Positions 10,700-21,579 of a stretch of 64,000 nucleotides of DNA are shown one piece after another. Source of the stretch: Cyclospora cayetanensis (lineage: Eukaryota > Apicomplexa > Conoidasida > Eucoccidiorida > Eimeriidae); contig NW_020312763.1 of assembly GCF_002999335.1 (NCBI RefSeq), positions 358,145 to 422,144 of the forward strand, given 5' to 3'. Position numbers and translations under genes: made by a program. The notes under the pieces are model-generated. The model saw only the letters and a list, made by a program, of their open reading frames with translations, was not told the origin of the DNA and did no database searches. Within the stretch, counting starts at the first letter, position 1. Each line of letters opens with the position of its first letter.

Positions 10700-13161
10700 T
10701 TTGCAAAATGAGCCTTTGTACAGCAATATTACCATTAAAAGTTGGCTATCTTTTAAGAAAATCCCCAAATAACCAATGTGCTTCCAAAGTACTAAAATTA
10801 TACGTATGCTTCGAATTGTCTCCTACTGCAATTCTGCGTCGTCTCCTGGGATAAAAGTTCCACTTTACAACTAGTTTCAGGTAACGCGAGTAATGCTCAG
10901 ACTATAATGATGAACCTAACCTCGCGTTTTTGAACCACGGAGAGTTTCGAACTGCGGCGCTACCCCATTTGACCCCCTCCACTGCCCCGCAGCCTGCCTG
11001 GGGGACTTTCCACTTCCTCGATGCGCGTCCTTTGCCTGCCAAAGTGTCGATATTTCAAATTCTTTTCACGTTGTTCAGGTTCTCTGGTTTTTCCTGCGCT
11101 TGTAGTTCCGTATTAGATTACCGAATCTTCCAAGATCAAACCCGTGTGTTGCTGTAGGGCTGTTGGGATGCCTAGGAGAGCAAATATCCTCTGCCTCCTT
11201 TTCTGGTTTATCTTTCAGTCTACACTATGCCTGGTTTCACAGCCGAGGTATTCCTACGTTTCAAAGCCTGACTCGGCTCTTGTCATTCCGCTAGAGAAAA
11301 TGGAGTTGCGCTCGTTTGCGTGTGAAGCTTCATTTAATCCATCACTTGCGGAAGCTTCCCTGGTCAATTGCTTGCATACTGAGCCACTGCTCGTCCTGTG
11401 ACCGCCTGGTGTTATATCTCGAGTAAATCCGAGAAAAGCCACTGATAAACCAGTTTTCTACGTTGTTGCATTTTGCGGACTAAAGCTCCACATTTCTCGA
11501 CATACCGACCAGTTGATATATTCCCCTAGCTACCATCTAAATTTTCCGAAGGCCTGTTTTTGACCTTTCTTCCGCACGAAACGATTCCTCAGTGTCTATT
11601 GAAATAATTTAATTGTACTGATTTCTACACATAAAGAAGTTTCGCTACATCCTTAGTCACCCTTGAAGTACTTATCCATCCAGGGACGCGCTCTATGAAG
11701 CACTCGGCTTCATTATTCGGAATGCACAAATCGACGTGCATCCCCAACGACTGCTTACATCTTCAGGTTCTTGCTCAGCCGAACGCCCATCATATGTTAT
11801 TGGTCTGTCTAGTATCATCGACCCATCCATACACATTTGTCAGCTAAAAAATATGGAATGCTATCAGCAGTGGTGATGCTGCGTTTACATCGGCTTGCAA
11901 GCCGACCTCGGATACCTTAAGAAGCGTTGCGTCGCGATGGAATTCCATCGCCGGTGCCCCAGCAGCATCCCAGCCTTCTAGGCAATATAGCGACTGAATG
12001 CAGAAACTTTCAAGCATTAGTCGGTAGCGGAGACATTATGGCGATGTAAATTTCATGGTTATCACGACTCTGGAAGCTCTATCGCCATCCTTTTTTTTCT
12101 GACCTGATCTGGCGTGTACGTAACTTGAGTTTCATCAAATAAACTCCAGCTATATCTGTTTAAGCGTAGCCATGCTCTTGAGGGGGCCGATCTTTAGAGG
12201 GTCGGCTTTCCATGCAACTGGAGTATGCTTCACGGACGGATGGGTGATACGTTTAATATCGGGGCTGAATAAAGTATCTAAGGAGTTTGACAACGCCTCG
12301 CAAATAAGAGTATCGCTATTCAGTTATTCGTAACAGAATCTCCGACAAACGTTGTGTACTGTGCAAGGAGTTTTAGTGCCCCCAAGGTGACCGTGCGAGG
12401 CCGCGAAGCCGGGAAAACGGTGACCAAGGAGGAGAGGACTGCGGGCTATTCGACAAAACATGATTGACAATGTGTATCGAATGCATAGGAAACATTACAG
12501 AAACTATTCGAAATGTCTATTCCAGTGCATATACTGATCGACTCTATAACACACCCGGAAATATGGCTTTCGCGCTAGGGTAGCCGTTATAGTTGCATAT
12601 ATTGACGGCACACCAGAAATTATACACGCCGTGGTAATGCTTTCAAATTGCTGTGTTATCCGGTACTAAGACTGTCGCCGGCCTGTGGCACACCAATTAG
12701 CAGAACAGTCACTACTGCTGGAGTACACCAAAAATCAAGAGGCGTAGGCCAGGTGGCAACTGCAAACAGCATAAAGGAACCAGACGCATGACATTCTCCC
12801 AGTTGTGCTCATGTCAACATTCGGCACAAATCTCTCTAGAACACCCAAGTGACATGTTTCGGCTAACGTAGTACTCATGCCAATACAGATGGCGGGCCTG
12901 GCGCCACTAATCTCACAGCTGGGGACACCTGGGGCCCCAAATGTGTACTGATCTCAACAACTCACACGAAGTCAAGATGGGGTGCCTCATGCTCAAGAAA
13001 CAACAGAAGATCCAAAGCAATGGTCGATGGCATCTTATTACGCGTCTCCAACATCGTGGTATCTGCAGCTAGTTGGGTAGCATGCAATCGGTGCTGCCCG
13101 CCTTCATCTTGGTTGTCCGGTTTTCATCCGTGGGATTGACTGGTGGTGCAACCCAACCGGA
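10700..13161. other. No recognisable gene
   Basis: About 2.4 kb with very few frames over 60 codons; 11.45-13.16 kb has none. The 11144-11401 plus frame starts with a Leu-rich stretch (LFWFIFQSTLCLV) that could pass as a signal peptide, but nothing follows that I recognise. If T3 is a full element its RNase H and integrase should fall here; I could not read them. Confidence 0.45.
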
Positions 13162-13684
13162 CTATCCATCGTAGATACAGGCTACAAACTCTCCCCAAGC
13201 TTTAAGCAAAACAAAATACGACTTGTCTTGCAGTGTGGTATGAGAGTACAAAAGAAAGATTCCGTGAGGGGTTGATACTATACCAGAACTAGCCAAACAA
13301 GAATGGACAGTACCGGTGGCAAAGGACCACAGTGCTATAAGCGAAACAAGAGAACGTTCTAAAAAGGGTGAAACTGGGCGCGTTGCACGGGATCTGGAAA
13401 ATTGAAGAAAGTGGATGGTGATCGTTTGTGTACGGAGGAAGGGGGGAAGACACAACCCCTCTTCAAGAAGCTGGGTAGGTTGCCTCGCATGCAATGAGAC
13501 CATACACCGATTCCAAGAGTGTTTTAATGTGAACTACTAGTATGCCAAGAAGCATGTCGATACCATATGTGTAGGGCCTAAGTTTCCAGCTAGTGCAGTT
13601 GCTGAGTATTGAAGACGCAAATTTGGGAGTGAACTCTAAGAGCCCGAAGGCGAGCAAGGGAAACTTGGAGGCCCAGCAGTTCAA
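13162..13684 (-). pseudogene. T3: Ty3/gypsy reverse transcriptase palm to connection
   Basis: Two overlapping minus frames join into one RT region. The first (13463-13684) reads FPLLAFGLLEFTPKFASSIL for 'xxxMPFGLxNAPxxFQxxxN', then YTYGIDMLLGILVVHIKTLL for 'xxYxDDILVYSxxxxEHxxxL'. The second (13162-13503) continues with LLEEGLCLPPFLRTQTITIH and FLQFSRSRATRPVSPFLER, matching 'LxxxGLxLxxxKCxFxxxxVxFLGHxVSxxGIxPxxxxxx'. The catalytic YxDD is YGID and the Cys of KC is lost. A +1/-1 shift separates the frames. No RNase H or integrase partner was found for this copy. Confidence 0.65.
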
Positions 13685-13689
13685 TACGA

Positions 13690-15547
13690 TCCATTCGAGG
13701 AAAGTGAAATCTTTAACCTTGATAGCAGTCTCCTGTATTTCTGGCCGGCCCGCTGAGAAAATCGCCTTTCAAGCACTAGAGTAGCCGACACTACAGCACT
13801 CATTCGGTTCAAACAATTCCAGAGGCAAGCCAAATGGCACAGTCGGAAGCAAGGCTAGAGACACCTGGAACGCACCCATACAGCATAGCATGGCCTGTTC
13901 TGTCAAATAAGCTAGCAGGTTAGCTACGAAACAATCAAATTAGACTTCTGATAAGCAAGAGTTGGAGGCAACAGCGAAGGGCTGGCACTACCGATATACA
14001 AGGTTTCCAGCTGAAGTTTGAGTTTACAGGATGCATGACACAAGTGAGCAATTTCCAGAGAGAGTCGGGCCCATCATGATATATAGAAAGCCTTCGATAC
14101 ACGTCCTACGGGTATCCGCTGTCCTCATGGGTCTGTGCGAATGGGCTGTGCTCCTTGAATAAGAAACACGAAGGACTACACCACAAAGTCAATGTAACTA
14201 ACTACGAGGTTGAAGGACTCGCATATTGATAGTCTTAGTAATTATATCCTCAGGATTTTACGATATATAGTGTTTCGTTCGTTTATCTACGGGCAACGGG
14301 CGCTTGGCGTAGCATCTAGTGCCTCAGCGTGAGTGCTACTTTGGAAATCTGCGAACTAAAGTCGGAAAGTGAGGGGATCAGGATACATCATGGATTGACG
14401 TATAGGGCATAGAACATACTTTAATAGGCCACTTCTCCATCTTTAGACACCGATCAAGAGAAGACCGCAAGAACTTTAGAGCCATTGGATAAGTCGCTGG
14501 AAGTAGGTAGCAGACTATGAAGCATGGAGGAAAACAAGTAAGCTCTGTGACAAAGAGGGATACAGCAGCAACGAATGAGGTAAACGCCTTTAGCAGGGAC
14601 GGAAATGATGAGCATTTAAGGAGGCGAACTTTTGGAGAATGGGGATTACATCATGAAGCGCAGATACATCAGAAGTGGGAAGACATCACCAGAAGCAGAC
14701 AACCATGCATGGAGGTGGAGCCTTTTTGTCAAATCCATGAGGGCAGGGAGCACAAAGATGATGGGCACGATTACCATAAAGAGTATACTGACGGTACAAA
14801 GCAAGACAGACATAAAGAAGGTGATGGAGACTGGTCCAACCGCGAAAAAGAAGGCGTGCAGAATGAAGAGACTTTCGGAGAGACTAGCAAAGTGGAAAGG
14901 CGTGGTGCTGCAAATAGAGCTGCGGAAGACAAAAAACGCTTGGGTTAGCCCAAACACTGTATGCATCAGGAGACGGAGACAGGAAAACGTTGGCTGTAGC
15001 ACATATTTTCCGATGCTCTAGATGGCACACGAAAAAGCACGTGTGTAGTAGTCACTACACGAATAACACCGAATCTCGTCTAAGAATGGTGCTTCTTTCT
15101 TCTTCAAACTACTGGTACTTGATTCCTGAAGCACTGGAATTTATATGATGGCTCGCCGTCGTAGTGCCTCGTGTCTAATTTCCTTCCGCACAGCTCCATC
15201 GGCCCAGCGCCATGCGGACGGTGGCTGCATGTCGGAATCACATCCAGAACCTTTTAATATTCGTCTAGGCTCTCTTCTAGTCGAGATCAGTTCATTTATA
15301 TTCTTGAGGTCTAACGTTCAAACCCTGTTCATAAGCGTACGCAGTTGTGCTGTTCACTATACTTTCCCCCCTGGCGACCACCCCAAAAACCCCTAGTGAC
15401 TGTCTTGACCTCCGCCATCAGATTGCGCTGTGATAATCCTTCAAGGCCTTCGTCCTTCATCTGTCATGCAGGGGTTGCTATGAGCGTTTGACGCTCGGCT
15501 CTCTCGGTGTCGTTCAAGGAAGTTGGGCCTAGAAGAGCCTGGTGGCC
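13690..15547. other. No recognisable gene; purine-rich tract at 14.52-15.00 kb
   Basis: Between 14517 and 15002 the plus strand is A/G-rich and open on both strands: 143 codons plus (14517-14948, Lys/Glu/Asp/His-rich) and 118 codons minus (14646-15002, Phe/Leu/Val-rich). One is the mirror of the other: a purine-rich strand gives charged residues on one side and hydrophobic ones on the reverse. The minus frame could be drawn as a membrane protein, but I see no family motif or splice context. I do not call either a gene. Confidence 0.4.
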
Positions 15548-15940
15548 CTAGCGGTCTGGACGGTACCCCAAGCAGATCCTGCCAGTTAACCGCTTCACCC
15601 CCCTTCTGTCGCCAAATGCTAGGGGCAGACGAAGTCTGCTATTGTGTGGTGAAGTTGTTTGCTCCGGTTCCGCTGTCAGGCGCGGAGGGGTGCCCGGCAA
15701 CTGGAAAGGCTGCTTACTGGCTCGCAGGAGCCCTGCTTCACTGGCGTCTAGCGCCATTTGACAATACACCGGAATGGAGTCGCTTACTTTCCTTTCAGAT
15801 ATAATGCGGCTCACTTTATACATGTTTGGCGCTTGCTTTGCGCCGCCTCGGAAGGAAAGCCAAACGACAGTCTGCCTCTTGAAAAGTCTTCCCGAGGTCC
15901 CACAGTCGTCCTCCGACAACCAGAGGTACTTTAAAACCAT
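15548..15940 (-). pseudogene. Possible integrase C-terminal module (T4)
   Basis: The stretch VVWLSFRGGAKQAPNMYKVS followed by RIISERKVSDSIPVY resembles the Ty3/gypsy 'xVWLSxxNLxxxxxSxKLxPRxxGPFxVLxxVxxVxY' module that follows the integrase core. The GPF residues are not kept, so the match rests on the V-W-L-S opening and spacing. Position downstream of the T4 core supports it. Could be coincidence. Confidence 0.3.
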
Positions 15941-16171
15941 TGTGGTATGTATATGAAGGAAATCAGGCGAAGAAGTTGGTCACTTGCCAATCCGGTCGAC
16001 TACCAAAAATGGGCTGCGGTATAGAGGCTCTGTATTGGAGAAGGAGGAACCACCCGAGAGGCTTTGGCTGCTTAAGGACATTTTGTCTCATAGTAAATTC
16101 AGCTGCCTACCATTTGAAGGTGACATAAAATGGTTTGTGTCACTTAGCCCTGAGTATGACGTCGGGCCTGG

Positions 16172-16357
16172 TCATATACTTTCCGCAAAATTCGCGCCGT
16201 GGGGAGAGTAACTGGTGGCGCCAAGTCCCCAACTAAGCCGAATTTCTAACACAGTAATGTGGTTTTGGGAATTTCGACCAATCATAACTCCAGAAATAGG
16301 TGAATGGCTGGTAGGTTTGTAGCGAGCTCGAGAGCGGGAAGGCTCACGCTCCCACAT
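16172..16357 (-). pseudogene. Possible end of integrase core (T4)
   Basis: The stretch YKPTSHSPISGVMIGRNSQN may be a decayed form of 'STAYHPQTxGxxERxNxxL', with His-x-Pro, Ser-Gly and Arg-Asn in register but the catalytic Glu gone. It falls about 70 bp downstream of the stronger core fragment, where this segment belongs. Confidence 0.35.
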
Positions 16358-16421
16358 TCTGGTTTTTGATTAATATACGTCCGTGGCATCTATTCAAGCT
16401 TTCTGTCGGAGCGTTCCGTCT

Positions 16422-16930
16422 TTACGCCGCTTTGGGTGTTCTACGGGGATGACAGTGCGCGGCGGGTGCTGAAACGCTAGCAAAGCTGCTACCACATGTC
16501 ACACTGAAATTGTGGGTTCCAGGCAAAAAAGAAGGATTTGTAGAACCCCAGGGTATTAAGATCAGGCGATTGGCGAGAAGTTCAAGTATATCGGCTGCTA
16601 TGCTAGTGTTGGTATTCGTAAGGAAGTGCGTAAACAATTGAATGAGTCCACCAAAGAAAGAGCTGAAATGTTCCCGCGCACAGCGGAAGAGCAATCCGTG
16701 ACGAAGCCTAGACAAACCGGACAGTCTGGAAGTACTAGGCAATGGCTCAAGTAGGACACTGGGCTTCTGGGTTAGTGAAGCGGACGCTCGCCAGTGCACA
16801 CATGACGCCACGTATGTTCTGATTTCAAGGCCGCGATTCCGGCCAGTAGTAGTGTCCACTCAAGGCCCGACATATCCTCAAATGCCTGCGGTGACGCGGT
16901 CATAGTGCCGGTACTGCACATGGCTACGGA
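16422..16930 (-). pseudogene. Ty3/gypsy integrase zinc region and catalytic core (T4)
   Basis: The 145-codon frame 16422-16859 reads EIRTYVASCVHWRASASLTQ, KPSVLLEPLPSTSRL, then FFGGLIQLFTHFLTNTNTSI and AADILELLANRLI. These match in order 'xYVxSCxxCQRxKAxxxKPxGLLxPLPxPSRPW', 'VVVDRLTKMAHFxPTxTxxS' and 'AxxTAxLFxxRIxxLHG'. Just upstream in another frame RHYDRVTAG-GYVG fits the H-x-H...GH-x-G zinc knuckle. The first catalytic Asp (VVVDR) is lost (FFGGL), and the SDRD site reads LPGTH. Six motifs in order make this one of the firmest assignments in the window. Confidence 0.7.
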
Positions 16931-17084
16931 CTCCGGATCACTTAGGGACACAAGTGCGCCACAACTCATATGTGCAAATGTGCAGAGAGCGAGTTGTGCT
17001 ATGGAACGCGTGTTGGCTGACGTTGAAGTCGAGGTGGCCTGCTGCTTGGCCACTGTCAGATACGTGTATTCTAACAGAAGCGCT

Positions 17085-17375
17085 TCATGAGACGTTTGCT
17101 GAAGCCTTGCCAATTTCCATATTTGCCCCTGCAGTCTGCAGGTATAGCCAGTAATGCAGCGCAGGACCCGTTACATGTCTTGGTAGGCCAGCGTCTTCCT
17201 GGGTATTCCTGATTCCTCCCTTTAGAACACCTGTTCGTGACGCGTCGGGGAGGTTCCTCGTGTCACTTTCGTCTTTGTGTGCCATTGGCTGATAAGGGGG
17301 TAGGCTCGTTAAGGATGCTGAATCGCATTTAACCGCGTTTAGGACTTGCCACGTCCAGCTGTAACTGGGCCTCAA
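17085..17375 (-). pseudogene. Possible RNase H-integrase linker (T4)
   Basis: The opening WQVLNAVKCDSAS could be a decayed 'GKxNxVADALSR', and LHYWLYLQTAGAN a decayed 'DGLLYxxxG'. The frame lies immediately upstream of the T4 integrase. Linkers are poorly conserved, so the support is mainly positional. Confidence 0.27.
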
Positions 17376-17431
17376 CTTTTATATACATCTTGAGACCCGT
17401 TTCACTTTATCCCCACTAAGGGCATCTATGC

Positions 17432-18270
17432 TTGCGGGTTCGCTTTGAAGTGAGCTTACAGCAACTATGGTTCCTCTGTCTTCTTAACCTCTTGGCTCTA
17501 TTGTCCCCTACCTTTGATATCTTGGATTTGACATTTCAAAAGTGTCTCCAGAGGTTGCACCTAACACACGCTGGGGCAGGTTTAACCGATGTCGTTCACC
17601 CGTCTTCTGCTACATACCTGAGTATCAAATACTTCCTTTCTAAGAAATTGAATTTGTTGAGCACTACTCGTGGAAGCAAAGGAGTTTCCCCGGAATTCGC
17701 TTCCCATATGACCTACGCTCTAGATGCTACGCCAAGTTGCTGCGTTGTAGATTTCACTAAATGACCCAACGTGATATGCCGTCTCACAAAGGGGCTTTCA
17801 CCTGCTAAATCGATTACAATTGAAGCCTTAAACCCTCAAAATCCAATATACAGACCTTCCGGCGCTGTCCTCCTTGCGCGCTGTGTTCGCATGCACAACC
17901 TCACTAGGACGGTCGCTACATTTCATGTCATTCTAAAGCTTTTGCTGCCTTTGCCTGGGTTTGTTCGCTATTCAGAATCAGCCAAGCTATATCTGTAAAC
18001 TTTCGTGCTGAAACGTTTGCCGATCTGCGTGTGATATCGTAGTGTTGCGTATTACATTCTTCCTCTTCATGGCGACATGCTCTTCGTTGTAAGCTCGACA
18101 GTTTTCTACAGTGCTCGGGCGTAGAACAAATTGCTGTTCAAGACGAATTTCCTCCCAAAGATAACGGTCTCTCGAGAAGTAAAGGGCATGTTAAGTGTTG
18201 ATTCCGTCGGTCTTTTTCCTTACTGAGTCAATGATCAAGAACGCCTAAGAGGGTAATAAGCTGCAAAGTC
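17432..18270. other. No recognisable gene between T4 and T5
   Basis: The 110-codon plus frame at 17432-17764 is open on the strand opposite to the retroelements; its opening is Leu-rich (a possible signal-like helix), but no motif follows. The minus strand, where T4 RNase H and T5 integrase core would lie, shows only fragments I could not align. Confidence 0.4.
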
Positions 18271-18288
18271 ATTTCATTGTTCTCTTTG

Positions 18289-18686
18289 TCACCTGTGGCT
18301 GTGGAGACAGCAACACACTCTACTTCTGGAATGAACGCGCAGCCAAAGGGTACAAGAGGGGCGGCACTTATTGGGTTCAGTTGCTACCTTATGTACGGGG
18401 GTGAAACTGATCACGTAGGACACGTCTTCTTGAGGGTTGGCCTTCGCTACATCTCGGTTAGCCACCTCAATTGCCAGTTTTTGGGGGTTGAATACACGAG
18501 TATCCCGAAGGTGCATGCCCAGATCCTGTGGTGGCAATTCTTATGTAGTTGAGGGCAATAGATTTCGGCACAGGAGGTCAGTAAATAGTTTGTGTTCAGC
18601 AAGCCTGGCGAAAAGCTACAAGAAACAAATGATCGATATTTACAGATACAGAATTTGACTAAAGCTAATGATACGCCTATGTGCAC
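18289..18686 (-). pseudogene. Ty3/gypsy integrase zinc-finger region (T5)
   Basis: Two overlapping frames form the HHCC region. The upstream one (18447-18686) reads LHKNCHHRIWACTFGILVYS and PKNWQLRWLTEM, for 'LxxxxHDxPxAGHFGxxKTxxxxxxxFxWPxM'. The next (18289-18537) reads EDVSYVISFTPVHKVATEPN and KCRPSCTLWLRVHSRSRV, for 'xDVxxYVxSCxxCQRxKxxxxKPxGLLxPLPxPSRPW'. The Cys pair is decayed to F/H. The same segment exists in T4, which shows the two are separate insertions. Confidence 0.6.
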
Positions 18687-19363
18687 CTATTGTGCAGCTG
18701 GAGGTCCACCTTTGTTCTATCAAGTTTGTAGTAGACACCTTGGCATGCTAAAATGATCATGTAGTCAGACTCATCAGCCTAGAACCTTCTGCTTAGCTCT
18801 CCACAGATATATCTGAATCTATCCCGCCATCACACGGATCGATCCAAGCATTTTACGGATGCTGCAAAGCGAGCATGATGCTGGGAAGTATGAATCCGTG
18901 TTCTAGCGGGTACCTTCTAAGACTAACTAAACATTATTCCTGGGTTCAACTGTTCTCTTATGATAAGACATTCTGTATGAGAGTCCGCTCCAGTGCACCT
19001 GCCAACCAGCTGAATGCTCCCCTGGCGTATGCAGGTGTGCAAGGTGCACCCCGGAGGCTGCAGCCTCACAGCTTGTCATTGCATGCATTTAGATAGTATT
19101 CCGGTGGATAGCTCAGCGGGGCAGAGCTCTCTAGGCTTTAAGTGTGAGCTGATACCGTGTAATTTGTGAATAAGCTAACGGCAAACCTTCCCTACAAGCA
19201 AACGGCTCTTTTAGCGTCTTACAGGGAGTGTAAATTGCCATAGACAAGAGTGACTGCGCCGCACGATAAAGAACAGCTGGAACCGCGAAGGCCCCTCGGC
19301 GACCGCACAGGTGATTTCTTTGATGTACTTTATTGTAAAGTCATACTGCTGGAGGGACTTGAT

Positions 19364-19736
19364 TCAGCACAGGCTTGTAGGATTACCGAATTTCAAAAAC
19401 ATTTTGTAAAGTAAAATCCACTGCTCTGTTTGGACAATAAACTGCTGAGCATACAAAAAGTGCCGGGAAAGGGACTCAACACACAGCGTAGATATCCTTT
19501 TGCAGCACTCAGTACCGTTGCTTGGTTTGGGTGACGCAATGAGAATAGCAAGCAATAATTTGTTGATTTGGAGAGGCATTAGTTTGTTTGGACGGAATAG
19601 CATCCACCACAAAGTCACTAGCAGCGCTCGCTACGGAGGAATTGTCACTCGCAGGGGGGCAGCGCAAGTACCGGAGGAGTTGTAATGCAGTCGATAGGCG
19701 TCTTCCTCCGGCAGCAGCCTTCTGTGTCGAAGCCAT
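19364..19736 (-). pseudogene. Ty3/gypsy RNase H fragment (T5)
   Basis: Frame 19509-19736 reads SVASAASDFVVDAIPSKQTN, then QQIIACYSHCVTQTKQRY, for the 'DASxxxxGAVLxQ...xPVAYxSRxLxxxExxYS' stretch. Frame 19364-19618 continues with CVESLSRHFLYAQQFIVQTE and QWILLYKMF for 'AxxxWxxYLLGxxFxVxTDHxxLxxL'. The catalytic TDH is TEQ. It follows directly on the RT connection. RNase H would normally cleave the RNA strand during reverse transcription; this one cannot. Confidence 0.65.
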
Positions 19737-20237
19737 ACACTGCGTCTGTATATATCAATCAAAGGAAGAGCCATCCGAGAAAAACCTGAGGTGCAATGTC
19801 GGCCATAAGATACATACCCATAGAGCTTCGCACATCTTTGGGTGTCGAGTACAGGTGAAGGCCACTCCCGGAATGCTTCAGTTTTTGCCACGTCTGGCTC
19901 CATTACTGCAGCCAATACACAGATTCTCAAGCGCATGAGTGTTTCTACAAGAAAAGGGCTTTCGTATCTATACATACACTTGCTAGTCCAGCAACAGCTG
20001 AAGGGCAAGTCGTAGGTGCTGGAGGTGCCGCTCAACTTTCTTGTGCAGGTGAGCACGAGCAGTAACCATTCCAAAAGGTATAGAGCTAACTTTTAGCTTG
20101 GGAGTGCAAATGTGGGATGCCGTTTCATGCTCAGTATTAGGGTGAATGGGGAGTTGCAAGAGAGCATCGGTGAAGGCAAAGGTCGAGTAGGCTGGTGGTA
20201 CTCCTATTCTGGCTAGCAAATATCCAATAAGAGGCAT
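19631..20237 (-). pseudogene. Ty3/gypsy reverse transcriptase palm and connection (T5)
   Basis: Frame 19983-20237 reads AYSTFAFTDALLQLPIHPNT, EHETASHICTPKLKVSSIPF, GMVTARAHLHKKVERHLQHL: the 'FSxxDLxxGYxQIxIHPxDxxKTAFxTxxGxxExxxMPFGLxxAPxxFQ' palm. Frame 19631-20074 reads MEPDVAKTEAFREWPSPVLD, then YVSYGRHCTSGFSRMALPLI: the connection 'PDPxKxxAIREWPxPxxxxxLRxFLGLxxYYRRFIPxFSxxAxPLTxL'. The first catalytic Asp (F-x-x-x-D) survives as F-T-D. YLDD is not readable in either frame. This is the clearest retroelement match in the window. Confidence 0.8.
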
Positions 20238-20332
20238 CGAGAATTTCCTTTTTGCAGGGACTTTTTCTGGATCTTGAGACTAGTGCACATGCTCTTCTAT
20301 AATCCTTTCCCGCCACTAACACCGGGCCACGC

Positions 20333-20581
20333 CTAGCAGCGCTGGTTGATTTCAGTACTTTGGCTTATTCCAACAAATCCTCCTCCTGTGTTAGATCTGC
20401 TCGTCACGCTGTGAAAGCTTTCGATACCGGGGAGTGCCACTTGCTGCTGGCCCGATATCAGCTCAATGCAATGCGCTGGACGACCAGCAGGTGGCCAGTC
20501 TGGTGGTAGCTCGTCATGGTATAGTATATGCGCGGACTCCCACTTGATAGTTGCCCGTTCCTGCCGTTTTCGTTCCTCCAC
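20333..20581 (-). pseudogene. Ty3/gypsy pre-RT segment (T5)
   Basis: The stretch HDELPPDWPPAGRPAHCIEL followed by ISGQQQVALPG matches the sequence that precedes RT fingers in Ty3/gypsy Pol, 'FxDELPxGLPPxRxxxHxIxLxPGAxP'. The same segment appears in T2 near 10650, alignable as DNA (GCGCTGGA-GACCAGC-GGTGGCCAG on the plus strand). The downstream half of the frame has lost the pattern. Confidence 0.65.
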
Positions 20582-21317
20582 TAAAAGCCAGAAGGAATTT
20601 GTTGATACAAAGCCAGCGGCAGAGCTACCAAGACACGGTGCATTTTCAGGCCTAGTACTGCGCTGCGGACTTATCCCGATGAAGACTTTGTTTTTTCTTG
20701 CCGCGGCATTGACTCTTCCTCGCCACAGATGAAATTAACTTTATTGAGAAAGCAGACATTGCTTCTTTGTGGCGCTTTCTCTTCACACTAGCCCTCGCAC
20801 CGTGGAGTTGTGGCCGTATGTACGCCTTTCGTGAGCTCACCCATGGCTTTCAAAGGATAACGTCAGGTTGTACGGCCATGGACCATGCTTTTAGGATCCC
20901 ATCCAGGATTGGTTTACCATTAACCTGCCGTAGAATTGCCAATGGTTCGCTCACTGAGAGTCTTCAGCAAACCGAATCTTAGGGACTGGAATGACGTGTG
21001 ATCAGCAAGGTTTCTCTTCTGCGTAGTTTCTTCGAATAGCACATTCACATCGCATTCAAGGTCGAATGGCGCTACAAATTGTTACCCATTAGATTTGTAC
21101 TGTAGCAGAGCAGGATTGGCGGGTCATAGATTCGCCGATATTGTGACTTTGGGTACACTAAAGTGTCTAATTTCTCGATACACTGATCTTTTGATAAAAT
21201 TGCCGGCTCAGGCTCTCTCTATTCTCCGTAGGACTGGATTTGAGATGATCCCGGCCTGAATCGAGGAGTCAGAGCCCCTCTGAAGCCTTGAGCCCAGTAT
21301 AATTTATCCAGGCACAG

Positions 21318-21369
21318 CATTATCGGCATCCGTAGAGACACAACATTATCGGCACCCGTAGAGACACCA
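21318..21369. repeat. 26-bp direct tandem duplication
   Basis: A 26-bp unit starting CATTATCGGCA is present twice in a row (21318-21343 and 21344-21369), with a couple of mismatches. It lies at the end of the possible integrase fragment T6. Probably a small replication-slippage event. Confidence 0.8.
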
Positions 21370-21576
21370 CCTAAGTGCTTCTTCCTCCAATGAACATGCC
21401 GTTGGTAGTTTTCTGTTCGTGGGCTGTGCAAAGAGAGGTGTATCATATATACAACCGATTATTAAATGTTCGAGAATTTGTCCATCTGTACGGTGGTCGA
21501 TTTTTAGTTTTGGGCAGAACCTCATTGACATATCTATTAAAATGTTATCGGCCGTCAGCACATTCCATTCTACCAA
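21346..21576 (-). pseudogene. T6: possible integrase end-of-core fragment
   Basis: The stretch MRFCPKLKIDHRTDGQILEH resembles 'FxxxLGxxLxxSTAxHPQTDGQTExxNxxL': T-D-G-Q and the following Glu keep their spacing, and the Leu-Lys lead-in fits. Nothing else in the frame matches and no partner domains were found upstream. It would be the downstream tail of another minus-strand copy lying to the right of T5. Confidence 0.3.
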
Positions 21577-21579
21577 GGA

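Larger units (their letters stand above)
15548..17375 (-). mobile_element. T4: decayed Ty3/gypsy element, integrase region
   Basis: Minus-strand order: RNase H/integrase linker (17085-17375, weak), integrase zinc region and catalytic core (16422-16930, strong), end of core (16172-16357, weak), C-terminal module (15548-15940, weak). It lies directly downstream of T5 but is a separate copy, because both carry the same integrase segment after the zinc finger. The RT half of T4 is not visible between 17.4 and 18.2 kb and may have been removed when T5 arrived or by later deletion. Confidence 0.55.
18289..20581 (-). mobile_element. T5: most complete Ty3/gypsy remnant, RT to integrase
   Basis: Minus-strand blocks in order: pre-RT (20333-20581), RT palm (19983-20237), RT connection (19631-20074), RNase H (19364-19736), integrase zinc region (18289-18686). 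Spacing is close to a normal pol gene up to RNase H. Each block sits in its own frame, so several indels are present. This is the reference copy for the family in this window: its junction DNA aligns with T1 and T2. No LTR, gag or protease could be read upstream of 20.6 kb. Confidence 0.75.

Noticed and set aside
14646..15002. Multi-pass membrane protein on the minus strand
   Set aside because: Its hydrophobicity is the mirror of a purine-rich plus strand. No start context, splice sites or family motif support a gene.
19103..19165. tRNA-like D arm (TAGCTCAGCGGGGCAGAGC)
   Set aside because: The D arm pairs, but the anticodon stem and T arm do not, and it lies inside retroelement T5.
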